A DNA stretch of 64,000 nt from Trichomonas vaginalis G3 (GCF_026262505.1 NC_067204.1:8961797-9025796); one strand, 5' to 3'. Positions 10,779 to 20,977 are shown, counted from the first letter of the stretch. Numbers and translations are program-made. The notes: a model not told the origin generated them from the letters alone.

Positions 10779-10879
10779 TCATACAAAATAAAAAAATAAA
10801 ATAATAAACATAACTAAGTTTTAATTTTTCGTAAGAAGTTTATTTTTTAAAAATTTTTTATTTTTTATTTCATTATGGC

Positions 10880-11478
10880 AGTGAATCTTTTATTCATGAA
10901 AATAATTATTTCTAATTTCTTTTACTCTCTCGTACATACTAGATTTAAAGAATTCAGAACATTTCCCATAATCTCCTAAATGTTTTCTTATCCCTAACGT
11001 GTGCCAGTTATTATATGAAACTGAATAAACTTTATCTTTATCTTTACACCTTTCATCACTTCCAATATATTTATATCTCAGTTTTGATTTAGCATTTTCA
11101 TATTCATTAACGTTTAATAATTCACAGTCTTCCTTTTTAAATTGATGTTTAAGATATTCAGGATTTAATACTCTATTTATATGCTCCTAACTTAGTTCTA
11201 AAGGTTTTTCTACAAAATTTAGGAATTCCATCCTCTTTAATGTCATCAATGATTTCCATTTCATTATTTTCAATTTCTTCTTCTCGTTTATGAGGTCTTT
11301 GATTATGACTCCATTGATTCCATGAAATTAAATATTCTTTAATTATATTTATACCTCATTAGCTTATTTTGGCTTTCATATTCATTTTAATTCACAATCT
11401 TCATTTTTAAATTGAAGTTTAACCCATTCAGGATTTAAACAATGTTTAATTAATCGCGGAATATCCGACATCATCTAT
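10880..11478 (-). pseudogene. Remnants of a small repeated Polinton gene family
   Basis: Minus-strand fragments share a motif: LNPEYLKHQFKKEDCELLN near 11,120-11,180 and LNPEWVKLQFKNEDCELK near 11,390-11,440. The first is followed by a tryptophan- and tyrosine-containing region (SYNNWHTLGIRKHLGDYGK) ending near 10,885. The second starts MSDIPRLIKHC near 11,475. Two tandem, decayed copies of one gene type are the simplest reading. Family unknown. Confidence 0.4.
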
Positions 11479-11499
11479 ATATAGCTTCTTTTATAAAAG

Positions 11500-11984
11500 A
11501 TAAAAAAATAAATTATTTTAAAATTAATGTTAATTTTTTAATGATTTATAAATAAATATATTTTAATGCATCGTCTATATATAGATGTAACAAAAAAAGT
11601 CACTAAACCCGTCATATCCTACTACTCTATTATTAGGTTAAATGAAGTCTGGAATAATTTAAAATCACAAATTGGAATTTGAGGATATTTATAAATTATA
11701 TCGTACTAATTTGTGATTGGGGGTTTTTAATAAATATCCTCAAAAATAACGTAGTCGACAATAAAAATGACTCAAAGGGATTTTATTGATTTCATGTGCA
11801 TATTGAATCTGTCAGTAATTTTTAAACCCGAAAAAATTGGAAACGTTTTTGCATTTGATCATCATGCCAGGCAATGGCATTCTATTAGAAGACATGTCCA
11901 GGTAATTTAATTTGGTAGATAACATTAAAAATATTTGATTAACATTAAAAAACATACATACAAAATATTTATTAAAAACATAGT
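11500..11984. other. Intergenic or element-end region with interleaved inverted repeats
   Basis: No gene seen. It holds two TCTATATATAG boxes (near 11,475 and 11,575, the first at the very edge) and two interleaved inverted repeats: AATCACAAATT (11,663) pairs with 11,708-11,718, and GAGGATATTTAT (11,681) pairs with 11,730-11,741. The Polinton probably ends in or just before this stretch, but no matching terminal repeat is visible in the window. Confidence 0.4.
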
Positions 11985-14837
11985 CTAATTCTTTCTTGGT
12001 GAACTTGTAACAGGAAGAATACCAACTTTCGGACTTTTTCCGAATCTTTTGTTATATTCTTTCTCTTTACTCACGAGAATAACTCTGTATTCTCCAAGTT
12101 CTTTCATTGAAGTCTGTAACTGACTTGTAATCAATTGCAACTTACCTTGCAGCTGTTCTACTAAGTCTATTTCTTGTTGACGCGGTGGACATTTCTCAAA
12201 AGTTTGTCTTGCTTTGTTTCTTCTCCTTGTTAAGACACTGATCTTTTCATTGTAAAAATCTTCCATTGAAGACCAATCTTTTTTGTTTTTCTCGAATTCA
12301 CTTGACCTCTTCTTTTCGCATTCTTCTAGTGAGGCATTGTTTATTGTTTCTGCTTCTTTGTATTTAGTTTCATGCGAATTTTTGTCTGATTCTAATTCAT
12401 TTTTAGATTTTTCGATTTCTTTGGTTAAAATAACAGAAGAATTATTGAATTTATCATTTTCTTCCTTATTTTGTGAATCTGTTTTGAGTTTCAATGAAGA
12501 TAATTGATCTTGATATTGTTTCTTAATTTCATTGAGTTCTAATTGAGATTTCTTTATTTCTTCATCAATTTTAGCTATTTCATTCTTGTTATTTGCATCT
12601 AATTCAGCAATTTCGTTTTGATGAATTGAATTTAATCTGGAAATCTCTTTTAGTTGGTTTTCATTGTATTGTTGCTGTGATTTATCAAATTCGCTCATCA
12701 TTTCTTGTATTTTTAGCTTGTTTTGGTCAATTTGAGATTGAAGATTTTTGATATTATCAGTAACATTAAGTTCTGCAAGTTTTTTATCAAGAGTTTTCAT
12801 TGTGCTATCGAATTTATTCTTAGATAATTCCATCATTCTATTCAATTCCTTAGATTCATAATCCAAATCTCTTCTTTCGACGAAAATTGCCTTTTGTAGG
12901 TCAGTTAATGCCATAGCTTTAGCATCTTTTTCGGGATCTTCTGTCGGAACTTCTGAATGACGCTTGTTTTCTGCTTCAAAATTTGCTCGATATTCATTTA
13001 AGAGTTTTTCTTTCTCTTTTGCCCAGTTATCGTTTTCTGTTTGGATTTTATTCTCTATTCTTCGTATTTCTTCGTCAAGTTGAGCAAATTCTTCTGAATT
13101 TACTTCAAGATTTCCAAAAGAATTAAGTTTTTCCTCTTCAGAACGGAATTCTTTCAACATCTTTTGGTTATAATCTGCAAGTTCTGTGTTGAGCATTGCT
13201 TCTTTATTGATTTTTGACATTGTTTCGTCGTATTCAGTTTTAATTTTCTCATTTGTTGAATTTACAGTCTTTTTATGGTTCTTTCTTAGTTTAGAAACCG
13301 ATAAATCATGCGATTTCTTATCTTTTTCAATAGAATTTTTATATTCATTGTTTTGAGATTCAAATTGCGAATTTAACTTATTTTCTAAGTCTTTTACAAG
13401 TGAATCTGTCTTATCCTCATATGCCTTGATCTTCTTTTCGAACTCATTCCTCTTCTGTGATATGTTTTCAATTGAATTTTTCAATTGAAGCTGAAGTTTA
13501 CTTGTTTCGTCATTTGAATTCTGAAGTAATGAGTTACTTTTATTGTTTAAGTCGTTTTTGGCAGCATTATAACGCTTTTCTTCATCAGAAATCGCTTTAT
13601 TTTGATTTTGATTTTCTAAATTGATTTTATTCTCTCCTTCCTTCTTCAAATCCTTTAATTGGTTGTTCAAATTTTCAACTTGTATATTTCTTTCATTCGA
13701 AATTTTGATAATTTCCTGATGAATTGAATTTAATTTTTCTGTTGAAGAATTTACATATTGTGAATGTTTCTGTCTGATACTTTGGAGCTCTGCTTCACGA
13801 TCTTTGATTAATTTTTGGATGTATGCATCGAGATTTGAAAATTGAAGTTTGATATCTTTGTTTTTCTCTGATAAAGCAGTTTTCATTGATTCTTTCTCTT
13901 TCTCATAGTTTGACTTTGCATTTTTGATGTTGTTTGCATCGGAAATTTTCATTTGTTTTAATTCATTTTCTTTGTTTTGTTTTTTGGATGAATAATCAGT
14001 TTCGAGCTTTGCATTCCTTTGTATCTTATCTGTTATTGATTTCTCTTTGTTTGCAATGATATCTTTCAACTCATTTTTCGTTTGATTTAATTTTATTTGA
14101 AATTTGTTTTTATTTTCGGTTTTGGATTGAACAAGTGATTCACATTGATGTTTTGCTTCATCAATTGACTTTTTTATTTGAGATGAACGATCTTTCATCT
14201 TTAAAGCAGCTTCTCGAGTTTTTGCTGCAGCATCTGTAATTTTTGGAGTAGATTTAACGTCAGCAATATCTCTTTGATATTGGTCAACTATTTCTTGTAA
14301 TTTCTTGGAAGATTCTGCTTGTAGTTTCTCTAAATTGTTCTTCGAAATTATTTCAACGTTTTCGACTTCGTTTAAGTACACATTATTTGCATTTTCTACA
14401 TCTTTGGCTAGTTTAGCTCGAAATGACTCAATATTTTCTATCATGGTATTCTTATTTTTTTCGATTTGAAAATTTACTTTTCCTATTTCAGATATAATTT
14501 CATTCAAATCAGCTGTAAAGGTTTCTTCGTTAGTTTTAATCTTTTCTATCCTTTGATTAGTAAAGTTTTTATCTGAAATAGCCATATCTTCTGTTTTTGT
14601 CTTATAATCTTGATTTATTGTTGATAGTTTTGCATTAAGTACTGCATCTAAGCGTTTCTGTTCCTCAGATATGTAAACATCGTATGCGCTACTCAGATCA
14701 TGAAATTTTGAATTTGATCTGTCTTGTAGAAATTGCTTTTGATAATTCATATCTGCTATCTGGTCATCGAATATCTGAATAACCTTGATTAGCTGACTTA
14801 ATTTCTTCGCTATGTTATATTTCAAGGCTTTCGACAT
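11985..14837 (-). CDS. Large coiled-coil protein, 950 residues
   Basis: Almost the whole protein (residues 1 to about 900) is Lys/Glu/Asn/Gln-rich heptad-type sequence with no signal peptide or membrane segment. The N-terminus (MSKALKYNIAKKLSQLIKVI) and a C-terminal block of about 80 residues are less repetitive. That block reads LVEQLQGKLQLITSQLQ, then YRVILVSKEKEYNKRFGKSP. The EYNKRFG-P-VGIL ending recalls the conserved end of FAM184-type coiled-coil proteins, but this is from memory and weak. A structural role in cytoskeleton, basal body or axoneme is likely but not shown. It is the first of a run of minus-strand genes; the ATG is the first in the frame. Its 3' end faces the Polinton remnant. 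Confidence 0.85.
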   Translation of the reverse strand: MSKALKYNIAKKLSQLIKVIQIFDDQIADMNYQKQFLQDRSNSKFHDLSSAYDVYISEEQKRLDAVLNAKLSTINQDYKTKTEDMAISDKNFTNQRIEKIKTNEETFTADLNEIISEIGKVNFQIEKNKNTMIENIESFRAKLAKDVENANNVYLNEVENVEIISKNNLEKLQAESSKKLQEIVDQYQRDIADVKSTPKITDAAAKTREAALKMKDRSSQIKKSIDEAKHQCESLVQSKTENKNKFQIKLNQTKNELKDIIANKEKSITDKIQRNAKLETDYSSKKQNKENELKQMKISDANNIKNAKSNYEKEKESMKTALSEKNKDIKLQFSNLDAYIQKLIKDREAELQSIRQKHSQYVNSSTEKLNSIHQEIIKISNERNIQVENLNNQLKDLKKEGENKINLENQNQNKAISDEEKRYNAAKNDLNNKSNSLLQNSNDETSKLQLQLKNSIENISQKRNEFEKKIKAYEDKTDSLVKDLENKLNSQFESQNNEYKNSIEKDKKSHDLSVSKLRKNHKKTVNSTNEKIKTEYDETMSKINKEAMLNTELADYNQKMLKEFRSEEEKLNSFGNLEVNSEEFAQLDEEIRRIENKIQTENDNWAKEKEKLLNEYRANFEAENKRHSEVPTEDPEKDAKAMALTDLQKAIFVERRDLDYESKELNRMMELSKNKFDSTMKTLDKKLAELNVTDNIKNLQSQIDQNKLKIQEMMSEFDKSQQQYNENQLKEISRLNSIHQNEIAELDANNKNEIAKIDEEIKKSQLELNEIKKQYQDQLSSLKLKTDSQNKEENDKFNNSSVILTKEIEKSKNELESDKNSHETKYKEAETINNASLEECEKKRSSEFEKNKKDWSSMEDFYNEKISVLTRRRNKARQTFEKCPPRQQEIDLVEQLQGKLQLITSQLQTSMKELGEYRVILVSKEKEYNKRFGKSPKVGILPVTSSPRKN

Positions 14838-15186
14838 TCTTTACGTTTATAAAAATTTTCATAAAATTTGAGCATTTGTCTATTGAATTGAGCTCTTCCG
14901 AAACACTATGATGATCTATAGATTAAATTTATTCAAAATAATGAATGTTTTGGAAAATCCACTCAAACACTCGGAAGATTTGAACTAACTTTTTCATGAA
15001 TTCTCCTTAAAATTCATGATAAGACACACTTGGTATGTTTTTTCATATCCATTCATTCATTTGGAACTTTTGCCATCTTTTAGCCTAAATGTATTTTAAA
15101 AGATCTTTTATTGAAGTCTTTAAAGTACTCAAGGAAAATATCATACAAAATCTAGTTGAAGTTCTCAATATAGTTGAGAAATCTTC
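14838..15186. other. Intergenic, nothing recognised
   Basis: A 349-base AT-rich gap between the coiled-coil gene and the glycine-rich gene. No repeat, RNA gene or clear Inr motif was seen. Confidence 0.5.
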
Positions 15187-16110
15187 TCATGAATCTAAGA
15201 TTAGACTTGCAAAAGTCATGAAATATTGAAGATCAAAACATAATTTCGGACATGAGCAGAGAGGTAATATATAAGTTATTCTGAGATAGCCATGGTTAGG
15301 GTTTCCAATAGATTTCGTTCCGTTTGGAAGACTCATTTCTTCATTGCCTGCAAGTATTTTCGGGTTCGAAAAAGCGATATTTTCGAAAGTCGAACATTCA
15401 GGGTGACCAGAGATATAAGAACTTCCGCCAGAACCTGCGGAATTATATGAAGAAATGGATGATGTTCCTCCCAAATATCCCCCACCACGACCCCCGCTTC
15501 CTTCACCCATACAGAAATTAGAACTAGTCGAGCTTCTTCCATCAGAACCTTTTCCATCCAATTTTCCGAAAGATTGTGTGGCACCATCAGAATTGGCATC
15601 ATACATGCTTGTGCCCTTTCCAGCTTCAAGACCTCCTGCATAGCCTGCAGTAAGGCCACAGGCATGACCAGTTATCTCGGTGATTCCTGGGCCTTGAAAA
15701 GCCCCACCGCCGCCCGATACTAAGATTCTATTACTAATTGATTGGGTTTGGTAATATATCGTTGTAGCGCCTCCACCGCCGGCACCAGAACTAAATGAGC
15801 CATTGTATGGAGCGCCTCCATTTCCCCCACCACCACAGCCTCCTGCAGTAGTTCGAAATTCGCGAACTGGCCCTTCACCAATTCCGCCGACTATGGCATA
15901 CAGCTGCGTTTGAGAGTGAAATTCAATTGTTCCTGCTGTATAGCCACCTTTTCCACCGTTGCTGCCTCCTGCAGCACCCCAAGCTTCGAAGAAATATTTT
16001 CCTGGATCGAGAAGAATGCTGTACGGAGTGCAAGCTTCATTATAATCGAAGTTGGAAACAACCTCTCCAGGTGTATTATGTTGGAATGAGAAGGAAAGAT
16101 AAGAGGACAA
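15187..16110 (-). CDS. Glycine-rich protein (ALK/LTK-type Gly-rich domain family)
   Basis: A domain starts near residue 28 with ILLDPGKYFFEAWGAAGGSN, continues with GGKGGYTAGTI and many GGGG blocks (GGCGGGGNGG, GAGGGGATT, VSGGGGAFQG, GGSSYISG), and ends GYLRITYILP. This order is typical of the glycine-rich domain found in ALK/LTK receptors and in a large Trichomonas family of unknown function. Oddity: there is no in-frame ATG before the domain. A TGA stands directly upstream of the frame, and the first internal ATG is far inside the domain (TSMYDAN). The 5' end may therefore be truncated or frame-disrupted, or the true first exon may be elsewhere; no trichomonad 3' splice motif was seen. The start given is only the open-frame limit. 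Confidence 0.7.
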   Translation of the reverse strand: MSSYLSFSFQHNTPGEVVSNFDYNEACTPYSILLDPGKYFFEAWGAAGGSNGGKGGYTAGTIEFHSQTQLYAIVGGIGEGPVREFRTTAGGCGGGGNGGAPYNGSFSSGAGGGGATTIYYQTQSISNRILVSGGGGAFQGPGITEITGHACGLTAGYAGGLEAGKGTSMYDANSDGATQSFGKLDGKGSDGRSSTSSNFCMGEGSGGRGGGYLGGTSSISSYNSAGSGGSSYISGHPECSTFENIAFSNPKILAGNEEMSLPNGTKSIGNPNHGYLRITYILPLCSCPKLCFDLQYFMTFASLILDS

Positions 16111-16248
16111 TCAAATCAGATCTTTCAATTTCAATTTTTTCAGACCATATTCAATAAATTAAGGCTTAATACGATATACTTGTGTAAACCTTTCAAATTT
16201 AAACATTATGATTTTTTCCCTTTTACTAACAATAAAACAATAATACAT

Positions 16249-18633
16249 TTATTCAACTTTGTTAAATTCATCCAATTTAATTTTCAGTGCAACATTTTCT
16301 TCTTTTAATGATTTTCTCTCTGCATCACTTTCTATCAATGAATTCTTAACTTTTGTTAAAGCATTTCTCAAAACATTATTTGCATCAGTTAGTTCTTTTC
16401 TTTCATCAATGAACCTTGAGTTTGTATCTTTTTCAGCTGCAAGTTCATTCTTTGTGATGTTTATTTTCATTTCTAATTCTCTTATCTTCATATTCAAGTT
16501 AGAAATCTCTTGTTTCATTTCATCATCTTCTTCTTGAAGTTTTTCTATTGTATCTGTATAATATATTTTACTTTTCTGGAGAGAATCAATCAAAATCTGG
16601 AATGATTCTTTTGGCGATGTTTGAGAAGAAATTTCTCCAACATTTTCAAAAGTTTTCACTAAATCAATCAAATTAGAAAGTGAAGTATTTAGCCATTTCT
16701 CATCTTTGTTTTGTTTATCAATCAAATCATTTAATTTCTTTGTTATTTCGTCTTTTTCATAACCTAAAATTTGAACTTGAGCTAAAATTTCTTCATTTGA
16801 TTTTGATAAATTATGATGATTCTCTTCTAACTCTTGTTTAACTCGTTCAGTCTCTTCTTTTGTTATTGAAAGACGTTCCAGACTATCTTCCAAGCTCTTG
16901 TTTGATGTTGTAAGTGAAATACATTTCTTCTTAAACTCTTCTTTTTCATTTGACAAATTATTTATTTGGTTTTCCAAATCATTGTTTTGATTTGATAAAA
17001 GCTGTGCGCTTTCTTTAATTTCTTGCAGGTTTTCTGATAACTGGATATTTTCATTAGACATTTTCATTAATTTAGCATTGAGTTCTGTGTTTTGGACTGT
17101 TAAAATACTGATTTTTTCTTTCAATTTTTCAATTTTTTCTGTCATGGAATTATTTTCTTTTGTTAATGTCTGTATCTTCATATCATTGTCTGTATTCTCG
17201 ATTTCTCGTGTATGCAGTTTGTCTTTGATCTTTAATATCTTGGAATTTAATTCATTGTTGTCACTTTTTGTAAGTTTAAGGTTATTTTCTAATTCTGTTT
17301 TTTCTAATGATAGTTGATGTATTACTTCATCGAGTTCTGAAACTTGTGCTGCTAAATTATCTCTATCTGTCTGTATTTCACTTAATTTTGCTGAAATTTC
17401 GTTATTTTGATCAATTAATTTCTGATTTTTATTATCCATTGACTTTATTTGTTCGTTCAATGTTTGGTTCTCGTTTGTAATCTCTGCAATCTTTTTATCG
17501 CTGAGTTGGACTAATTCTGAATATTTTTGGTTCGAATTTTGCAAAGAATTATTTTTCGAGTTCATTTTATTGTTTTGACTCTGTAAATTAGCTATTTCTT
17601 GGGTCAATTCTTTGATCTTATTATCTAATTGCTCGTTATAATTTGCTAACTTGGAATTTTCCGCTTTAAGATTTTTATTTTCTGTATTTTGTTTGTCAAC
17701 AATTCCTTGGAGTGAATTAATTTTATTTTCCTGGTCACTGATTGTATGGTTCATGGCCGATGTAGATTGATTAAGTCTAGTGTTTTCTTTGAAAAGATTT
17801 GAACGATCTGCTGTAATTATATCCATTTTGGATTGTAAACTAGATAAATCTGTTGTCAATTGCGCTTTTTCATTCAAAATTAATGTTTTCTCTTGAGATA
17901 ACGTATTATTTTGTTTTTGTAATTGAGCTAAAATGTCTTTTAGATTATCGTTATGCATGCATTCTTCTTTGTACTTTTGGTTTGTATTGTTTAAATCTGT
18001 CTTTATCGCTTGAATTTCTTGAGATAATTGATTTTTGTTCTTTTGAAGTTTCTCAATTTCTAATTTGAGTTGCTGTATTTGGTTATTTCTGTCGTTTAGA
18101 TTGTCTTGTAAATCTTTAATTTGTTTCTGCAAGTCTTCAATTGTCTTTTTTGAGTTTGAATTATTTTTCTGTAAAGTTTCGACAATATTCTCAAGTTGTT
18201 TGCTATTCTTATTTTGCGTGTTAACGCGATTTTTGAGTCTTTCGTTCTTTTCATTTAAATTTTTAATTTGATTTTCAAAATTTTCTTTTGTTTCAGCAGA
18301 TTTTTGTATTAAACTTTTGCATTCCTGATCTTTTTCGGCCTTCTCTTTTTGAAGTTGTAATATAGAGTTATTTAATTTCGTTATATTGTCTTCAAGAATA
18401 ACAATTTTCTGCGACATTTCATTTTTAGGTTGTTCTAGTATTTGACTTTGCTGTTGTATGTAAGTTTCGCATTGTTTTTTGATTTCTATTTGAGAAACTT
18501 TAAGATAACTGTTTTCAGTCATTAATTGATGGATTTTTTCGAGCATTTCATTATTTTCCTCAGTTAATATTTTGTTCCTTTCTACAAGAAGTTGAACTGA
18601 AGGCTGTAACCTTGGGTCAATCAGTTCATTCAT
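16249..18633 (-). CDS. Large coiled-coil protein, 794 residues
   Basis: It starts MNELIDPRLQPSVQLLVERN and is coiled coil over nearly its whole length, rich in Asn, Gln, Lys and Glu, with many leucine heptads (NSLQGIVDKQNTENKNLKAE). It has no transmembrane segment or signal peptide. Such proteins are often labelled 'viral A-type inclusion protein-like' in trichomonad annotations, a label that reflects only coiled-coil composition. The short region around residues 650-690 (DLVKTFENVGEISSQTSPKE) is a likely break between rods. The frame is open from first ATG to stop. Cytoskeletal or Golgi-tether role possible, not shown. Confidence 0.85.
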   Translation of the reverse strand: MNELIDPRLQPSVQLLVERNKILTEENNEMLEKIHQLMTENSYLKVSQIEIKKQCETYIQQQSQILEQPKNEMSQKIVILEDNITKLNNSILQLQKEKAEKDQECKSLIQKSAETKENFENQIKNLNEKNERLKNRVNTQNKNSKQLENIVETLQKNNSNSKKTIEDLQKQIKDLQDNLNDRNNQIQQLKLEIEKLQKNKNQLSQEIQAIKTDLNNTNQKYKEECMHNDNLKDILAQLQKQNNTLSQEKTLILNEKAQLTTDLSSLQSKMDIITADRSNLFKENTRLNQSTSAMNHTISDQENKINSLQGIVDKQNTENKNLKAENSKLANYNEQLDNKIKELTQEIANLQSQNNKMNSKNNSLQNSNQKYSELVQLSDKKIAEITNENQTLNEQIKSMDNKNQKLIDQNNEISAKLSEIQTDRDNLAAQVSELDEVIHQLSLEKTELENNLKLTKSDNNELNSKILKIKDKLHTREIENTDNDMKIQTLTKENNSMTEKIEKLKEKISILTVQNTELNAKLMKMSNENIQLSENLQEIKESAQLLSNQNNDLENQINNLSNEKEEFKKKCISLTTSNKSLEDSLERLSITKEETERVKQELEENHHNLSKSNEEILAQVQILGYEKDEITKKLNDLIDKQNKDEKWLNTSLSNLIDLVKTFENVGEISSQTSPKESFQILIDSLQKSKIYYTDTIEKLQEEDDEMKQEISNLNMKIRELEMKINITKNELAAEKDTNSRFIDERKELTDANNVLRNALTKVKNSLIESDAERKSLKEENVALKIKLDEFNKVE

Positions 18634-18908
18634 CTAAAAAAGAGCAAAACGAAATAAATTTTGCACTTTTTTTTAGATTGAGCACTAAGTTTAATAGTAT
18701 CATCTGAGTTTGTATTCAATTAGATCAAACATCTAAAGCAATAATGGCCTCATAACGTATCTATGAAGCTTAAATCACAAAATTTCAAATTATTCCATTC
18801 ATAACATAAAATCTGAGTTATATTTCAACTATATAAACTTTGTAAAAAGAAATGACATATATGTTGAAGTAAATAAGACATACAAACAAATTTTATTCAA
18901 TTTCTAAC

Positions 18909-19607
18909 TTATTCAGGAAGATCAATTTTCCAAAGATCTCTTATTGCCTCCATAATACTTTGTTTCGCAGTTGTTTCAGCAATTTTATTTTTGATTAGAC
19001 TTGATTCATATTTTTCTTTATAATCAGATAATATAACATCTGGATCATGGTTATATTTCGGCAAAACACTTTCATATGCTGCTATCTGTGATTTCAAATC
19101 TTGAATATTTTGTTTAATTTTTTCGTTATTATTGTACTCTGATGATTTTTGCTCGAGTTCTTCTTTCATATTTGATATTTCTAATCTATATTTTTGTAAC
19201 TTAGCTATTTTAGCAAGTTTTTGTTCGTATTCTTTAGATTTAATTTTAATTTCTTGATCAACTGCTGTTATTTCTGCAAAAATCTTATTAATTTGTTCGG
19301 ATTTTTCACAATTTGCTTGTTTCTTTGGAATAAATTGATATCTTTCAACTGAGTTATCTGAATCATCGTTTAACTTTTGTAATTGTTTATTTTTGATAAG
19401 TTCTGCATCTTCTATTAAACGTATAAGTTGACTTTTTTCATTATTTAATTTCTGCATTTGATTATTGAGTTTTGTTATATTTTCTTGGTAATCATTTCGA
19501 ACCAAATCATCGTATTTGGCTTTTAGATCATTAGCTTTATTCAATGATTCGGTATACTCCTTTTTAGCTTCTTCAACTTTCTTTCGTAATTCTTCAATTT
19601 CCTCCAT
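18909..19607 (-). CDS. Coiled-coil protein, about 232 residues
   Basis: The frame is open further upstream, but the start MEEIEELRKKVEEAKKEY is preferred. A TCATTTTTTTT Inr-like box lies on the minus strand just before it, giving a 5' leader of about 12 bases, as is usual in trichomonads. The body is continuous coiled coil. The end (SIMEAIRDLWKIDLPE) is less charged and may be a small docking segment. No family recognised. Confidence 0.8.
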   Translation of the reverse strand: MEEIEELRKKVEEAKKEYTESLNKANDLKAKYDDLVRNDYQENITKLNNQMQKLNNEKSQLIRLIEDAELIKNKQLQKLNDDSDNSVERYQFIPKKQANCEKSEQINKIFAEITAVDQEIKIKSKEYEQKLAKIAKLQKYRLEISNMKEELEQKSSEYNNNEKIKQNIQDLKSQIAAYESVLPKYNHDPDVILSDYKEKYESSLIKNKIAETTAKQSIMEAIRDLWKIDLPE

Positions 19608-19621
19608 TATAAAAAAAATGA
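19608..19621 (-). promoter_or_regulatory. Inr-type core promoter of the 232-residue coiled-coil gene
   Basis: The minus strand reads TCATTTTTTTTATA just before the ATG. The predicted +1 adenine is 19,619. It matches the trichomonad initiator TCA(+1)YTW and decides the start codon. Confidence 0.6.
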
Positions 19622-20071
19622 CTAAGATAAAAGAAAAAAACATGGAATGATTTCTCATAATAAGTCTTTATGACTTGGTTATTATAGATAAATCAAAAGA
19701 AAAGAAAAAAATTGAATAAAATTTAAACATATGAAACATAAATACATTTACAAAAGCAATTTCGGCGGCATATACTGTTGAAAAAATCTTGTAGGCATGA
19801 TTAATTCTCTTGATGCTATAAATGAAAGATCAAAAAAAGATTCTTATGAGGAAAATAGAAACAATTGAAGGAAATATTTCAAGATATCATGTTTCCTCCA
19901 TAAGGTTTGGCATGATTTGATAAGTTTGCGCTTAATATTTAATGCTAAAATTGCATTAGATGTCAAACCGAATTGAACAAAAAAAATATCAGGATAACAA
20001 ATCTACAAGAGAAGAATCTCACATAAACAGCATCTTCTCTTGTTGAGATTCTTATCTAAAATTATTACATT
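19622..20071. other. Intergenic, nothing recognised
   Basis: About 450 bases of AT-rich sequence between two coiled-coil genes. No repeat or RNA gene recognised. Confidence 0.5.
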
Positions 20072-20977
20072 TTATAGATTTGGAGGCTCTGTTTCGAATG
20101 TCTTTTGATCATTTTCTTCATCATGTTCTTCTTCTTGATTTTTCTCAATTTCTCTTTCTTCTTGCTCTCTTTTCTCCTGAAGCCTCTTTTCATCCCATTT
20201 TTCGGCCATTTCCACTGCCATGTCAGTGAGAGTTGCTGCATTGGGGAATTTAAATTTCCTCCTGAATAATTTCATTTCTTTGTCTGTGAAACCTAATTTA
20301 GCAATATCTAAATGTCTAGCAAATTCAGGTATTAATTGTACAGCTAATAAGTCATATTGTTTTTTAATATCTGCTAATCTTTTTCTTTCATTCGTTAGCT
20401 TAACAAAAGAAGGTGCTGATCTTGATGGATAAGAATTATGTATGAATTGTGGGATCCATCCTTTAGAAAGCGTTTTCATTTCGTCATCAACTTTTGCTTG
20501 TTTGCTTAAATTCCTAAATTCACTTAAATCCTGCTGAACTTTCTTTTGCTTATTTGTCATGTCTGCAATAAGCTCTTCTAACTTGGCAATTTCTTCATTT
20601 AATACGCGTGTAGAGAAAAAAGATGTTTGATTTTGATCGTTTGATATAAAGTCTATACTTGTCTTCTTAACAGATGTTGCTTTTGTAGGAAATGATTGTT
20701 GTAATTGCGCTGTTTGAATATAACGTACAACTTCAGTTTGATTTGCATTAAATTCATCCTTCAATTCTAGCAGTTGAGATAGCATATAAACCTCTGGTTC
20801 TGCAAATTTTTCGTTAAGGATTCTCCTTAAATTATCTTTTAAATAATGCGCCTGATTATTCAATACATTAAGCTTCTGTGATAACCTTGTATACTCATAT
20901 TTGCTTTTTGGAACGTTATTTAGCGTTGGCAATATCTTATTGGCATATTGAAGATTGAGACTCCCGAATTGAGTCAT
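20072..20977 (-). CDS. Coiled-coil protein, 301 residues, acidic tail
   Basis: Two coiled-coil segments (about residues 20-75 and 125-165) flank a Gln/Ser/Thr-rich linker. Residues 170-240 are more mixed (SKGWIPQFIHNSYPSRSAPS and HLDIAKLGFTDKEMKLFRRK). The end is strongly acidic (EEEHDEENDQKTFE). No known domain recognised. A TCATTTTTTTA Inr box lies 7-17 bases upstream of the ATG on the minus strand, supporting the start. Confidence 0.8.
   Translation of the reverse strand: MTQFGSLNLQYANKILPTLNNVPKSKYEYTRLSQKLNVLNNQAHYLKDNLRRILNEKFAEPEVYMLSQLLELKDEFNANQTEVVRYIQTAQLQQSFPTKATSVKKTSIDFISNDQNQTSFFSTRVLNEEIAKLEELIADMTNKQKKVQQDLSEFRNLSKQAKVDDEMKTLSKGWIPQFIHNSYPSRSAPSFVKLTNERKRLADIKKQYDLLAVQLIPEFARHLDIAKLGFTDKEMKLFRRKFKFPNAATLTDMAVEMAEKWDEKRLQEKREQEEREIEKNQEEEHDEENDQKTFETEPPNL

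Larger units (their letters stand above)
1..11500. mobile_element. Polinton/Maverick element, broken, partial at left edge
   Basis: The family is recognised from a protein-primed family-B DNA polymerase and a retroviral-type integrase lying together on the minus strand, with viral-style small ORFs and a tail-fibre-like gene around them. Mavericks are known to be very numerous in Trichomonas vaginalis. Plus-strand genes fill roughly 1.2-3.7 kb and minus-strand genes 3.7-11.5 kb, converging at about 3.7 kb. The polymerase, integrase, fibre and some accessory genes are all interrupted, with on the order of ten breaks in the visible part, so this is a dead copy. Capsid, packaging ATPase and protease genes were not seen. 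The terminal inverted repeats were not identified, so the right boundary (11.0-11.9 kb) is approximate. Age cannot be measured without relatives; the frames remain long enough to suggest moderate rather than ancient decay. Confidence 0.85.

Noticed and set aside
12283-18271. Short hydrophobic plus-strand frames (Phe/Ser/Leu-rich)
   Set aside because: Antisense of Lys/Glu-rich coiled-coil genes always gives Phe/Leu/Ser-rich frames; shadows.
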